NCBI GenBank assembly: GCA_010015745.1
Contig: ML978167.1
Location: 310,001 to 374,000, forward strand
Source of the DNA: Setomelanomma holmii
Lineage: Eukaryota; Ascomycota; Dothideomycetes; Pleosporales; Phaeosphaeriaceae
Reading direction: 5' to 3'
DNA length: 64,000 nt
A model generated the notes under the pieces. The model made no database searches. It was not told the origin of the DNA and saw only the letters and a list, made by a program, of their open reading frames with translations. Below, one piece after another: positions 11,340 through 22,654 of the stretch (its first letter is position 1; each line of letters begins with the position of its first letter). The position numbers and the translations under genes were made by a program.

Positions 11340-12707
11340 GTCAGGGTGAACGAAGCTACGCGTTGTATTTGACAACTGCCGCAATCAAGTGCCCGTTAAT
11401 CTACGCAAGCTCTGGCTATACGTAATCCATATGAGAGTACGTCAAATAAATATTGACGACCGGCATGCATGCTCAGTGTCAGATGGGGATTGTTGTTCTC
11501 AGCAACCTTTGCATATGCCTGATTGACGCACAAACTTAGTGCCTTACGTTCTCATCTCCAGTGGAATAGAGCTGAACGGTCTCGCCCATGTCAACTAGGC
11601 TATCGAACAATCTATAAGGGACTGAATGTCTCTTAGCATCACTGTTTCATATTACCTTTGGGCTCCTGGAGTTGCACATATATCTTCGCACGATCTTCGA
11701 CACAGCGATTTCAAGAAGAGACTGTCGTGTCTGTCTCAGCTGGACATCCTCTTGCAAAGAGTGGTCCATGTGAACGTGTGTCAGTTTCACGGATAGAATT
11801 CGCAGGTGATTGCTTGATTCGAATCATGAACTTAATCAGACATTCCAAACACCACCAAATGGCATGCGGGAGGTGTACATAAGGAGCTGAAAGGACATTA
11901 TCGTGCTATTCTTGTCCGCTGCGGCGTATTATTGGTGTCCGCGGATCTCGGGAGACTCAGCCTTCGTGAAACGGTATGAGGTATGCCTGACCGTACGCCT
12001 GGACAAAGTGATACAGATATGACTGTCAGAAATTGCTCACACAGATTTCGAAGAAATGTTGTTGTCACTGACAGCAGTTGTTGTTGCCTTGCCTTGCCTC
12101 GGCAGAATCTTGCAAGATCGCGGGGAACCCTTGCTCCCCACCATCTAGACCATACAACGCGTGGTATTTCTATGTGCTTCCGAAATGACCTTTCCCGTCT
12201 CATTAATGGTCCCACTCGGTACCAACCACTTTGTACATGTCAATTACCAGCTTGCGCCTGCACGCCTCGTCGCCATGCCTGTACTAAGACTCGGGCGTTC
12301 AATAGCTCTGTCAACCCCAGCCCCGTATTAAACGTATCCAGCTCAGGTCCACGCGGACGAATCGGCTCTCGCCGCATGACGCAGACACTTGGGCCTTGCC
12401 AATCGTTTTGTGCGGAGACAGCTCATGTTAGCTGCGCCATAACGGGTGCAAGTATAATTGTAGTAATGATGCGAGACTAGGTTAGGCGCGTCGCCCGTCG
12501 CTGTGCCTGGTCGTGCCGTGCCGATTGGACTCGCAAAATGAACGGGCCATGTATTTAAGCCCGCTCGTACCTGGTCCACAGAATTTCTTCCTCCTTTGCC
12601 AGGATCTCTGCCAGCCGTCCAGCTTTTCATCAGATATAAAGCTCGGTACCAGCTTTCTGGACGATTCGCGATTCTTGGCTGTGAACGCTGCACACTCAAT
12701 TGGCAGG
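11340..12707. other. Intergenic, no gene seen
   Basis: About 1.37 kb between the HET relic and the carboxylesterase. The last 200 bp presumably form the esterase promoter. Overlapping open frames at 11898..12480 lack a recognisable protein pattern. Confidence 0.45.
12552..12559 (+). promoter_or_regulatory. Possible TATA element of carboxylesterase gene
   Basis: TATTTAAG lies about 150 bp upstream of the esterase ATG. It is the only TATA-like element in a suitable position; position and sequence are the only evidence. Confidence 0.3.
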
Positions 12708-14466
12708 ATGTTGAAGCTATTCGGGGCAGCGGCCCTTGTGGGTGCTGTTTACGCACAGAACGCTTCTTTGCCACAAGTTGATTTGGGATACGAGATTTAT
12801 CAAGCTGCTGGCTTCAATGCATGTTATCTCGTGCTCAGTTGCTTCCTCATAACTAACACATATCAGAGCACAGGAAACTTCTACAACTTCTCGAACATTC
12901 GTTACGCAGCGCCTCCAGTTGGCAACTTACGCTTCGCGGCTCCTCAGGCCCCAGCACAGAACCGATCGTCTGTCAACACTGGATCCACTTCAAGGTACGC
13001 GACACATCTGTGATTCTGTCTCGATGAATACATCTAACAGATCTAGAATTTGCCCGCAAGCTGGTCCAGCGTGGCTACAGTCGGCTACGCAATTTTTGAC
13101 AAGCCTTACCCTAGGCATTCCTTACAACAACACCCAGATCTTCACTCCACCAGGTGCAAACTCTAGCAGTATTGTGCCAGCCCAGGATCCCCGCGAGTCT
13201 GAGGATTGTCTTTTCCTAGACGTGTTCGTCCCAGAAGATGTGCTCAGCAAAGCCGGTCAAGGCTATGGTGCTCCAGTCTTGGTCTGGATCTACGGCGGAG
13301 GCTATACACTTGGAAACAAGAACAACAATCCTGCTGGTCTCCTTGCGGCTTCCGGAAACTCTTCGAACGGCGATGTCATTTACGTTGCCATGAACTACCG
13401 TCTCGGAGCTCTTGGATTTTCTTCTGGCCCATCTTTCGCTGCTGAGGGTGGTGTATCCAATGCCGCATTGCACGACCAGCGTTTTGCATTGGAATGGGTT
13501 CAGAAGTACATTCATCTGTTTGGAGGTGACAAAAACCGTGTGACTGTCTTTGGAGAGTCTGCTGGTGGTGGCAGCATCATGCACCAGATTACCGCATACG
13601 GAGGCTCGCAGGGTCCAGTACCTTTCCAACAAGCTGTGCCACAGAGCCCAGGATGGACACCACAACAATCGAATGTGCAACAAGAGAACATATACCAGAA
13701 TCTCTTGCGCTTGACCAACAGCACATCGCTTGCTGACCTTCGTGCTCTTTCTTCCGACGCCCTTATTCGCGCCAATGCTCAACAGGTCGCATACGATTCG
13801 GCTTATGGGGAATTCACCTACGGCCCGGTTGTGGACGGAAGCTTTGTTCCCCAGCAGCCAGGACAGCTGCTTGCGCAGGGCAGATTCGATAAGTCTCTCC
13901 GAGTTATGGTTGGCCACAATGCAAACGAAGGCGTGCTCTTCACGCCGCCTTATATCACCTCAGACGCTACACTGCGAGCTCAGCTCCAGTCTGCATTCCC
14001 GTATGCACCGAGTACATCCCTCGATTACGTTACTCAGACATTGTACCCGGCTGTGTTCGATGGAAGATACCCGTATACCACCCAGTATACGCGTGCAGCG
14101 TTCATTATCTCAGAGGTGATCTTTACTTGCAACACCAACTACCTCTCGACTGCGTACGGCAATGAGACCTACTCATACTTGTTTGCTGTTCCGCCTGCCT
14201 TCCACGGCCAAGACATCCCGTATACGTACTTCCCAGGCGGTGCTGCGTCAAGCTCAGTCACCAACACTACTGTCGCAATTGCGCTTCAGGAGTTCATCGC
14301 CAGCTTTGCGGAAGAAGGTGTGCCAGCAGCCCCCGGAATCACGCAATTCAACATGTACGGACCAGATGCTAGTGTCCTGAGGCTGAATGTCACGGGCATC
14401 GACCAGATTCGCGACAGCAACGCCAATGCGCGATGCAGCTGGTGGCAGAAGGCTTTGTACTCCTAG
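12708..14466 (+). CDS. Secreted type-B carboxylesterase/lipase
   Basis: Three exons: 12708..12818, 12867..12994 and 13041..14466 (554 residues). A signal peptide covers about residues 1-16 (hydrophobic, ending AVYAQ). The alpha/beta-hydrolase catalytic set is visible: the nucleophile elbow FGESAGGGS at about residue 253, the acid in GHNANEGVLF at about 375, and the histidine in FHGQDIPY at about 466. The oxyanion-hole strand VWIYGGGYTLG is also present. Many N-x-S/T sites agree with secretion. Ester or lipid substrates are expected; specificity cannot be read. Intron 1 has a GC donor (GCATGT) with a CTAAC branch and is a 48-nt in-frame segment without stops, so its retention would add 16 residues to the protein. 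Intron 2 has two possible acceptors 6 nt apart (CAG at 13040 or TAG at 13046), both in frame. Confidence 0.93.
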
Positions 14467-14816
14467 GCTGGTTTAATAATACGTATATACGAGCAGACGT
14501 AGAGAGAAAGAATAATGCTAATGAATGATTTTTTGATTCTTCGAATTTCACATGTGCGATCTCATCAGCTGCCATCGCGATCCAAGAAATAAGTGCATTG
14601 CAGAACAACTAGAGCTTGGACCGCCACTAGCGGATCATAGCTACGTCACCGACTAAACACGAGCTTCCCACGACCTAGCTCGCACACTTCTCCGCTTCCC
14701 TTATAATTCTTTCTTCCCCTGCACCCTGAATCTTTTATATCATCGTCAATTGAACTCATAGCGCCTCGAAACGACCACTCTTCGAAACACAACCAATCAA
14801 TACACGTTTAATCATC
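14467..14816. other. Short intergenic region
   Basis: 350 bp between two plus-strand genes. It contains pyrimidine-rich tracts near 14690-14740 typical of fungal core promoters, upstream of the ATG at 14817. Confidence 0.4.
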
Positions 14817-15210
14817 ATGTTCCGCCAGCAACTCGCACGCCAGGTCCGCCTGTTCAGCACCACCCCAGTTGCGCGAAAGAGTCCCGTAGAGACCATCAAG
14901 GACGCTGCCAAGGCTGTAGACAGGACAATCTCAGGTGCCGCCGTCAAGGGCATTGAGAAGGGCGGTACGTACCATAGCCAGCTCTGGCACACATATATGC
15001 TTGGAGCAGTACAAAGAGGAACAGTGACTGACATTCGCCACAGAGGAAGCTGCCGAGGCAGTCAAGCAAGCCGTTCCCGAGACCAAGGGCGAGGCCAAGG
15101 GCCAAGCGAGCGAAATTGCCGGTCAGGCAAAGGGCAAGGCGAACGAGCTGGCTGGTGAGGCTAAGGGCAAGGCGAGCGAGCTCCAGGGCGAGGCGAACAA
15201 GAAGTTGTAG
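14817..15210 (+). CDS. Small mitochondrial LEA-like repeat protein
   Basis: Two exons, 14817..14964 and 15044..15210 (104 residues), joined by an intron with a GTACGT donor and a CTGAC branch. Residues 1-21 (MFRQQLARQVRLFSTTPVAR) look like a mitochondrial presequence: basic, no acidic residues, with a typical R-x-F-S cleavage context. The C-terminal half is an 11-residue repeat of the form AKGxAxEL/IxGx (three clear copies, AKGQASEIAGQ, AKGKANELAGE, AKGKASELQGE), the pattern of group 3 LEA and related amphipathic proteins that protect membranes or proteins under drying or stress. Targeting and repeat are seen; the protective role is inferred from the repeat class. Confidence 0.8.
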
Positions 15211-17350
15211 AGCGGCTCTGTGGATGAGAGGGAGAGAGAAAAGATACTAGGGGATCTGTACTCCGGTTGAGGCAAGGATGGCTGCGATTCAGCTTTGACT
15301 TCCTAGCGTATCCTGTGTGTCATGGGGCGGGGAAAGTCGTCACGAAAGACGATGATCGAATGAAAGTATGCATGCATCAGTATGCATTCTTCCGGGTTAC
15401 TCGAATGATGCGACTCCTTGAAAAGAGGACGTTGCTGTGTGATGAATGAAAAAGCCGGCCAGACCGAGAGCTTCCCTTTGCTGCTCAAATTGACTGACAG
15501 AACTCAACATTCCAGGGTATCCCTTACGCACGAAGATCCCAGTTCCAATGGTATCCACGTCCATAAATAGCCCAGTAGTCTGGTGCTTCCATTGATATTT
15601 GTGGGCTCCCGAAGCTGGTATGAGACCTTCTTTTAACAGACCGCCTTTCTAACTCAATCGATCCGTAGATGTCTGGTAGCTATCTTCCAAAGCGCTTGCA
15701 AGACATTCTTCATTTACGTTCGCTATTCGTGCAACCAGTCGATTGATGGGAGCAGTCGTAAAGCTAGATAGCTGCGATATGATGTCGAATACTGGACTTT
15801 TTGTGAGTGGTTAGTGCGATAGTGCTTCATTCCAAGGCGAGTGGTCTAGTTGAGTGGTAGTTGGGCATGCTGGGATCGTTGGCGCCGCGACGTCTTGAAG
15901 TCTAGTTAAGAGTGCTTGCTCTATGCTTACATCTTCATATGGACTATGCGGTTGACTTGGAGCAATATGAGTTGATCAAGTATGGGGACAAAATCTTCGG
16001 AAGCTAATGGGAGCCTTTCATCATAGGTGTCAGAGGTACCCTTCATCAATTGCAAAGTCCGCTCCCGATGAGTTGGTTTTGAAATTGACAATATAGAATA
16101 ATTGCGTCGTGAATATGCAGCAGTGGGATCGGTGTGAAAGGATTGCGATTTCTTTATTACTGCATTTCTATGCTATGTGTGCTGGAAATGCACGCGAAGT
16201 CGACATCCTCTTATGCAGCGATATTGAAACGTGAAGCACGAAGGATGAAGTTGTCGGATCATAGACAAGTCCACAGTAGTGCGCTGTCGTCGGCAGATAT
16301 GTTCATCAGCATCAATCAATGTCAGAAATGGTCAGTGATAAACTTGAGCATAAAAGAGGACGGATTGTCGTCGCGGGCAGAATTGCCCACCACCTCGTCA
16401 CGGCGCTAGCCTCACGGCGCATTTTCCCCATGCTTCCCAACACAGCCTAGCTCATCACACTAAGGCTTTTGACATACCTCATTCGACTCGTCTCAAGTAA
16501 TTTGCGCCGCAACCTCCAGCAGCCATGTCCCAAACGCCGTCGAATTCCAGCATAGCAATTGGCACGTTTCGCATTTTCGGAAATGCACGGTGCGGGACGA
16601 TGCGAGGGTGGCTTTTCTGGGGTAAACTGGGGTTGGCATGGTTGGGGGCTGACCATGGGGATTACAGACGCCGCAGTTTTCGAGGTTGGGGATGGATGGG
16701 TCGGGTGCTGCTATGACGACAGAGGCGGGGAGGATGGGGTCTGCAAGGCGGAGAGAAGGACTTTGGTATCGCGCTGCTCTGGGAATAGATTTTTGATATG
16801 TCTTTTAGGGAGACTTGATATATTGAAGTCTTTGACTTTCTGCTAAGACCAAGTCCTCATTACGATCGAAGTTTCTCGGGCAGTATCGGACACGGCCACC
16901 AAGAAGGACCCACAGAAAGAAGAATCTCTTCGCAATCCGATATCCGAGCATTTCGTCCACTAGAAAACCCGTGCACACACGCATCTTCCACGAAGACAAG
17001 AAAACGCCTAGGTTTACCGACGTTGATCCGTCATCTGGTATCCTGTCAATAGCCTCAAGTCAAGGCCTGATCCCTCCAGCCGCGCCGCCAGCCAATCGTT
17101 GCGAATCTGTATGGCCCTGATTGCGAGTCAAGCAGAGTGAGCGTAGGCCGTGGCAATCATTGTTGCCGCGCTAGTGTGGGAAGAGATAGGCCAGAATCCA
17201 CAGAAGAAGAGCGCATTGCGGAGAACATCTTGGACTCGGCGGGACGTATAAGTACGTCAATATTCCCACTTCTCACCGCTGTGACTTCTCGTTGTTTACG
17301 CCCGTGGAATCGCGTAGAATCAATACGCTTTATACTACCTGAAAGTGACC
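15211..17350. other. Gene-poor interval
   Basis: About 2.1 kb without a recognisable gene. Short open frames exist on both strands but none has a family pattern or consistent splice sites. The last 100-200 bp are the likely promoter of the sugar transporter. Confidence 0.45.
17247..17254 (+). promoter_or_regulatory. Possible TATA box of sugar transporter
   Basis: TATAAGTA lies about 100 bp before the transporter start codon, a usual distance in fungi. Assigned on sequence and position only. Confidence 0.4.
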
Positions 17351-19196
17351 ATGTCAGAGTACGCTGCTGATAAAAAGGACGCAATCGATATTGCTCCACA
17401 GCAATCGCATACACAGCAGGAAGCCGCTGGTATGAGCGGAAAGGCCTTGGTCACTCGCGAGCCGTATGGGAAGCCCGGTATGTTCAACATCCTCTTCGAG
17501 TGTCCGAATACGAAGATCACTGACTCAAATCACCCACAGGCTTCGCAGGCCTTTTCTCCAGCCCCTATGTAGCAACATGTGCTCTCTTCGCGACCCTCGG
17601 TGGTCTCTTATTCGGCTACGACCAAGGAGTCATCAGCGTGACGCTTGTCATGAACCAATTCCTCGGACGCTTCCCTCGCGTATCGACTGAGGCGTTGGGC
17701 GCTGGATTCTGGAAAGGTCTGATGACTGCTATGCTTGAGTTAGGTGCTCTCATCGGTGCACTCTTCGCTGGGTACTTTGCCGATAAACTGTCTCGGAAGT
17801 ACTCGATCGTCGTTGCTGTGGCAGTCTTCACGGTGGGAAGTGGGCTGCAGACGGCTGCAGTTGAGTATGCTATGCTTATCGTTGGACGCTTGGTCGGTGG
17901 TATGGGGATTGGAGCGTAAGTGTATAATGTCGGTATTGTTGACATTGAGTACTGATGACATGCAGTCTTGCAACCATTGCTCCGTTATACATCTCCGAAA
18001 TTGCACCTCCTGAGATCCGCGGTGCTCTACTCGTTCTTCAGGAATTCAGCATCGTGATGGGCATCGTAGTCGCCTTCTGGACAACGTACGGCACACGCTT
18101 CATCGCAGGAGAATGGTCCTGGCGCTTGCCCTTCCTGATCCAAATGCTTCCCGGTTTTGTGCTTGGTATTGGTATCTTCTTCCTCCCGTTCTCGCCCCGT
18201 TGGCTGTCCAGCAAAGGTCGTGACGACGAGGCACTCGAAGTCCTTGGAAAGCTACGTCGCCTACCCACCAGCGACCCAAGGGTGTTCCAAGAGTGGTGCG
18301 AGATTCGTGCTGAGGTAGCATTTAAGCGAGAGATCAACTACGAGAGGCATCCAAATCTCCAAGCCCCAACACGATCGAATCGTTTCAAGCTGGAGGTTGC
18401 GTCGTGGATGGACTGCTTCCGACACGGCTGCTGGAAGCGGACCGTTGTCGGCGTGGGCATCATGTTCTTCCAGCAATTCGTCGGCATCAACGCGTTGATC
18501 TATTATAGCCCCAGTCTCTTCGAGACACTGGGCCAGGACTACGAGATGCAGCTCCTACTCTCCGGCGTTATCAACTGCACCCAGCTAGTCGGTGTGGTGA
18601 CAAGCTTATGGACCATGGACCGCTTCGGCCGTCGTCCCCTCCTCCTCGTCGGAGCCGGTCTCATGTTCATCTGCCATCTTATCATCGCGGTGCTCGTTGG
18701 CAAGTTAGGTGGTCGATGGGCTAGCTTCGCGGTCGAAGGCTGGGTGGCAGTTGCATTCCTATTCTTCCACATGTTTAGTTTTGGAGCGACATGGGGCCCA
18801 GTGCCATGGGCGATGCCATCAGAGATCTTTCCAAGTTCATTGCGCGCAAAGGGCGTCGCGTTGTCGACATGCTCGAATTGGTTCAACAATTTCATCATTG
18901 TAAGTCACAATACTTTACGAGATGTACCTTGCCAATAGACTAATCATGAATAGGGTCTCATCACACCTTCGCTCGTTCAAAATACTGCTGCAGGTGCATA
19001 CATCTTCTTCGCTGTGTTCTGTGTTCTGGCTTTGGCATTTACATTCTTCTGTGTGCCTGAGACTGCGGGCAAGACACTCGAGGAGATGGACGAGGTGTTC
19101 AAGGACATCAGTAGCGAGGCCGAGGAGCAGAAGAAGACTAGGATTATGGCTGAGATTGTGGAACGCAACAGGAACACGCACACTCCCTTGGCGTGA
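17351..19196 (+). CDS. MFS sugar transporter
   Basis: Proton-coupled or facilitative monosaccharide uptake across the plasma membrane, major facilitator sugar porter family. Four exons: 17351..17477, 17540..17915, 17966..18899 and 18954..19196 (559 residues, usual size). Family motifs in order: GGLLFGYDQGVIS in helix 1, the ADKLSRK loop after helix 2, GRLVGGMGIG, APPEIRG, SPRWL (in place of the usual PESPRWL), QQFVGINALIYYSP in helix 7, DRFGRRPLLL and PETAGKTLEEMDE at the end of helix 12. About twelve hydrophobic segments are visible. The start is the first in-frame ATG and gives a hydrophilic N-terminus of about 45 residues. The sugar preference cannot be read from the sequence. Confidence 0.95.
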
Positions 19197-19604
19197 GCCC
19201 GAAGTGTCCGGAACGGTTTGACGTATCGAAGTGGATGTGTTCTAGAGCTCCACTGGCCCAGTCATGTAGTCATGTGTAAATCGACAAAGCCCGAGTTCTG
19301 TCGTACGATGGTACCAGCATCTTCAAAACTCGTTACGACTTCATTGTCTCGACGTCATGAGGTTGTCATTGAATAGATCGGGTGGAGAAGAAGTTGCACT
19401 TCGTGAAGTGAACATAATTTATTGCGCCATTCAGCATGTCCTGGTCTCCCAAAGAGAGCAGAACTGCTACCCGTCCGTGTAAATGCACATTCGCGAAGCC
19501 ACAAACGCCTCCCATTCTTCAAAGGGGTATATATATCATATCATGTAGTCGTTGTTCCATTACTGCCGTGTCACTGCCGTGTCGAGAAGAAGTAGCTCAT
19601 GAAA
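19197..19604. other. Intergenic, convergent 3' ends
   Basis: 408 bp between the transporter and the convergent AnmK-like gene. It contains a perfect 11-bp tandem duplication at 19562..19583 and an AT-rich tract at 19529-19542. No gene was seen. Confidence 0.45.
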
Positions 19605-21058
19605 TCAGCACAAATCAAGCCGATTAATTCCATCCGTCAAGTTGCCTGTTACCCTGACGTCCTTTGTGACATGTAGAGATTTTCCTTGGCTGAATCGCTG
19701 TACCCGGTCCACCAACTGCTGCCATTTGTCGCCACACACAAACTTTCCGCGAACGGCGTCGCCGAGCGGCTGCCGAGAAGTTGGAGGAGCCGGAGAATTT
19801 GGCATTCGTGTGACCTGTCCGAGGACTGCTTCTAGCGCCAAGTGGGCGTAGCACACGGCTTCGTTAGCATCACCTGGTATGCCAATGTCGTCCAGTGGTT
19901 TTGTGATGACGCTCTCGGGGAGCTTGGCTTCGAGGTAGTCTATGATATTTGCGTTGCGCGCGCTGGGGCCGCAGATGAAGAGTTCGTCGACCTTTTGGCC
20001 ACGAGGAAAGAAGAGATCGAGAAGTCTGCAGTATTGCTTGAGTATGTTCTGTGCCGTTATCCGCGTGATTGTGGCAACTGTGTCGGCCTCGCACATGCTG
20101 CTAAAGAGGCATTCATCGACCAGTCGTTGGGCTTCGTGGTCGCCAAACATTTCCCGAGCAATACTTAGAGGTGGTGCGAAGCGCAGATAGTCGTGAGAGT
20201 CGAGGAAGCGGTCTACAATGGTCTGGTTGACTGTGCCGTTTGTTGAGTATTTCCCTTGGTGATCTTCGCCGTGGTCATTCGAAGTGCAGTATCGCATTGC
20301 GTAGTCGATGAGCAAGCTGCCAGGTCCACAATCTCGTGATATTGTCGCTCGGTCTTGTTTATCGGAATGTGCGGGCACGAAGCTGATGTTGGTAAGCTCG
20401 TCAATGTTGAGGCAAGCGCGGAATTTTTTGGGGTGTTGAAGTAAGAGTTTGTCCACAAAAGCCACCGGCGATATGCGTGCTCGAACGACGGCGCGCTCCA
20501 TTATTGAAAAGTCAAACACGGTGGTCAGACCAGTATCGGCTTTAATGATGGTGTTCCAGCCCAACGGGTGCTGTTCTGCCTGCTCTGTCGGAGGATAGTT
20601 GAATCGTCCCAACGACGGAGTGTGGGTACCAACGAAGTCGATGGAAGTGATTTCAATGTCGTGTTTCTGGCAGAACGTCTTGATACTGCTGGAGAACATC
20701 TGTCCAATTTGTGTATTTATTCGTGTAAGGAGGGCGGGTTTGCTTTGGGCTTCGCGAAGCAAGTTCAGAATAGGAGTTCTGATCGAAGGAGGTACTGCAA
20801 TCTCGCCGTGCTGCTGATCATTATTACAGAGACATGCAAACAAGCATTGGGATGTACCTTGAGTAGCTCCACACGAAGAGGAGTGTTTGGCGAGTCTTGA
20901 TGGTAGTGCACGAGTGCGAAGTTGAGCTCGTTCAACCCACTGCCGCTCCGCACACCCAATACGCGAAGATCGAGGCCATCGTTGACAATTCGGTCGTGCT
21001 GGATTATTCGCCCTCGAAAGAGCTCACTGGTGTCCATTGCTGAGTCGGTGCGGCGCAT
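19605..21058 (-). CDS. AnmK-family protein (anhydro-MurNAc kinase-like)
   Basis: Two exons: 20858..21058 and 19605..20810 (468 residues). The fold family is recognisable: an N-terminal LRVLGVRSGSGLNELNFALV where AnmK has the VLGxxSGTSxDGxD motif, then LLKHGEIAVPPSI, VFDFSIMERAVVRARISPVAFVD, a catalytic-type D in SRDCGPGSLLIDYAMRY (about residue 227), PPLSIAREMFG and a C-terminal VDELFICGPSARN. In bacteria AnmK phosphorylates 1,6-anhydro-N-acetylmuramic acid during wall recycling; a fungus has no such wall, so the substrate here is unknown. Motifs that bind ATP or sugar are changed (see findings). The intron ends in a CAGCAG tandem acceptor (20811..20816); the distal one gives the family-like LLKHGE. 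The start is the first ATG after an upstream out-of-frame ATG. Confidence 0.85.
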
Positions 21059-22654
21059 CTTGAAGGACAGTTGGATTGTTACCTCGGACTTGCTTGCACT
21101 TCAAGTACAATTGGGGAGGTCATGGTGACCTAAAAAGCGCAGGAGAACTAATATAGCGAGAGGGTTTGCGGGAAAAAGCCCCATACGGTGATCTTACAGC
21201 TCGGACTGCATGGTATGGGACAATCGTGTAAGGGTGAAGGCTTCCCGCTCGGTGACTTGACCCGCGTTCCTGGTCCGCCGATGCAAGAAGCCTACGATAC
21301 GATCACGTGTATCCCGGAGGTAGAATCTCGATACGATTTACGCAAAGGAGCATGGTCCGGATCACCATACCGACCTGTGCCAAGCTGACGTGACGAAGGG
21401 ATATCCACATGCCCGCCCACTTTCCTTCAGTAGCTGAAAGGAAGATACATAAGCGTGATGGGCGTTCTTTTAAACTCGAAAACATCCGGCGATGGTCACT
21501 CAAGAGTGCGTTGGTATGCAGGGCAAGAGGAGCGATCTTTACTAGATGCAATCAAGCTCCGCATGACGAACGATGCGCAATAGCCTCATGCGCAAGGGCT
21601 AGCTACGGAGCTTGAGGAGTGTGTTGACCGATGAGGATGTCGGATTACCACCCGGGTACATTAGTCTCCTCGGAGCACCGATGAGACTTGCGGTGGAAAA
21701 GCCATGGGCATAGCATGTGTAGAGGAGTCTGGCCCTGCATTCGGCAGCGTAGAAAGGGTAGAGCTAGGCTAGATCTTCTAACTGGAGAAGGAACGAGCCG
21801 CGTCCGTCGAACGCGACGCCTGGGGTGTGATTCGTACGTGGATTCGCTTCGCTGCCGGTAAGCTTTGACCAGGTGTGGACATTGCTCGGCTCTGGTTCCC
21901 CATGAATGGGATTCTGTCGATCTAATCGACATCTCTCTTGACTTCGTAACGCAGATCTTCCATGCTCTAGATTCCTTCTCTTTCGGTCTTTCCGAGTTCT
22001 TCAGGCAGAAGTAGCGCATTGGGCTTTCGATTTACCTCAGCATGGGTCATCTTGCTGTGTTTGGTGATGCAAGGTCGAGTTGCGATAAGATCAGCGACGA
22101 CGAGTATGATTACTCGGGTTCTTGTGCGGAGAACTAGGCCGCCGGGAGTATCGCCAGGGTTGACTGACAGTGCAGGATTGAAAATTGGACCGCGCGACAG
22201 AAGCCACTTTTCAGTCCTGGTTTTCGACCGGGGAACTTGACCGAGCAAGATTCAATACTTGGCCTTTCGCTTTGTTTCACAATATGTCGAAAGAGGCATG
22301 ATAACAACGGAAACAAACATAAAAAGACAACGTGCTTGAGCTCGCTTAAGCATGTAAGCTTGCTCTTAACGAGCTTGCATCGGATACAAGTGCCGGCTCT
22401 CTGTTCCTGCGTATCAGGCATCGTTCGCACAAGTCGAACTATCCATGCTTACTCGTGACACTTTTCCGTCATTCTTGCGACTCAGGCTGTGAACGCCCAA
22501 TCCGCGCTTCTGATAGGACACGGCACTCATTTCCCCGACAATCGCACCCCTGAACCCAAGACGTCTGGTGCTGCATGCAGACTGCACTTGCAGCTCTGCT
22601 CTTCCATGTTAGGGGAAATGTGCAGTATGCAGTGGCTCACTCTTTTCGCATGCT
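21059..22654. other. Intergenic, no gene seen
   Basis: About 1.6 kb between the AnmK-like gene (5' end) and the 3' end of the Zn2Cys6 factor. No protein family, RNA gene or repeat was recognised. Confidence 0.45.

Noticed and set aside
11898..12480. Overlapping ORFs upstream of the esterase as a gene
   Set aside because: Both strands are open in mutually exclusive frames with Arg/Pro/Cys-rich noise; no splice logic.
12819..12866. Reading the esterase without its first intron
   Set aside because: The frame stays open, but the 16 inserted residues interrupt a conserved segment and a CTAAC branch plus CAG end are present; kept only as possible retention.
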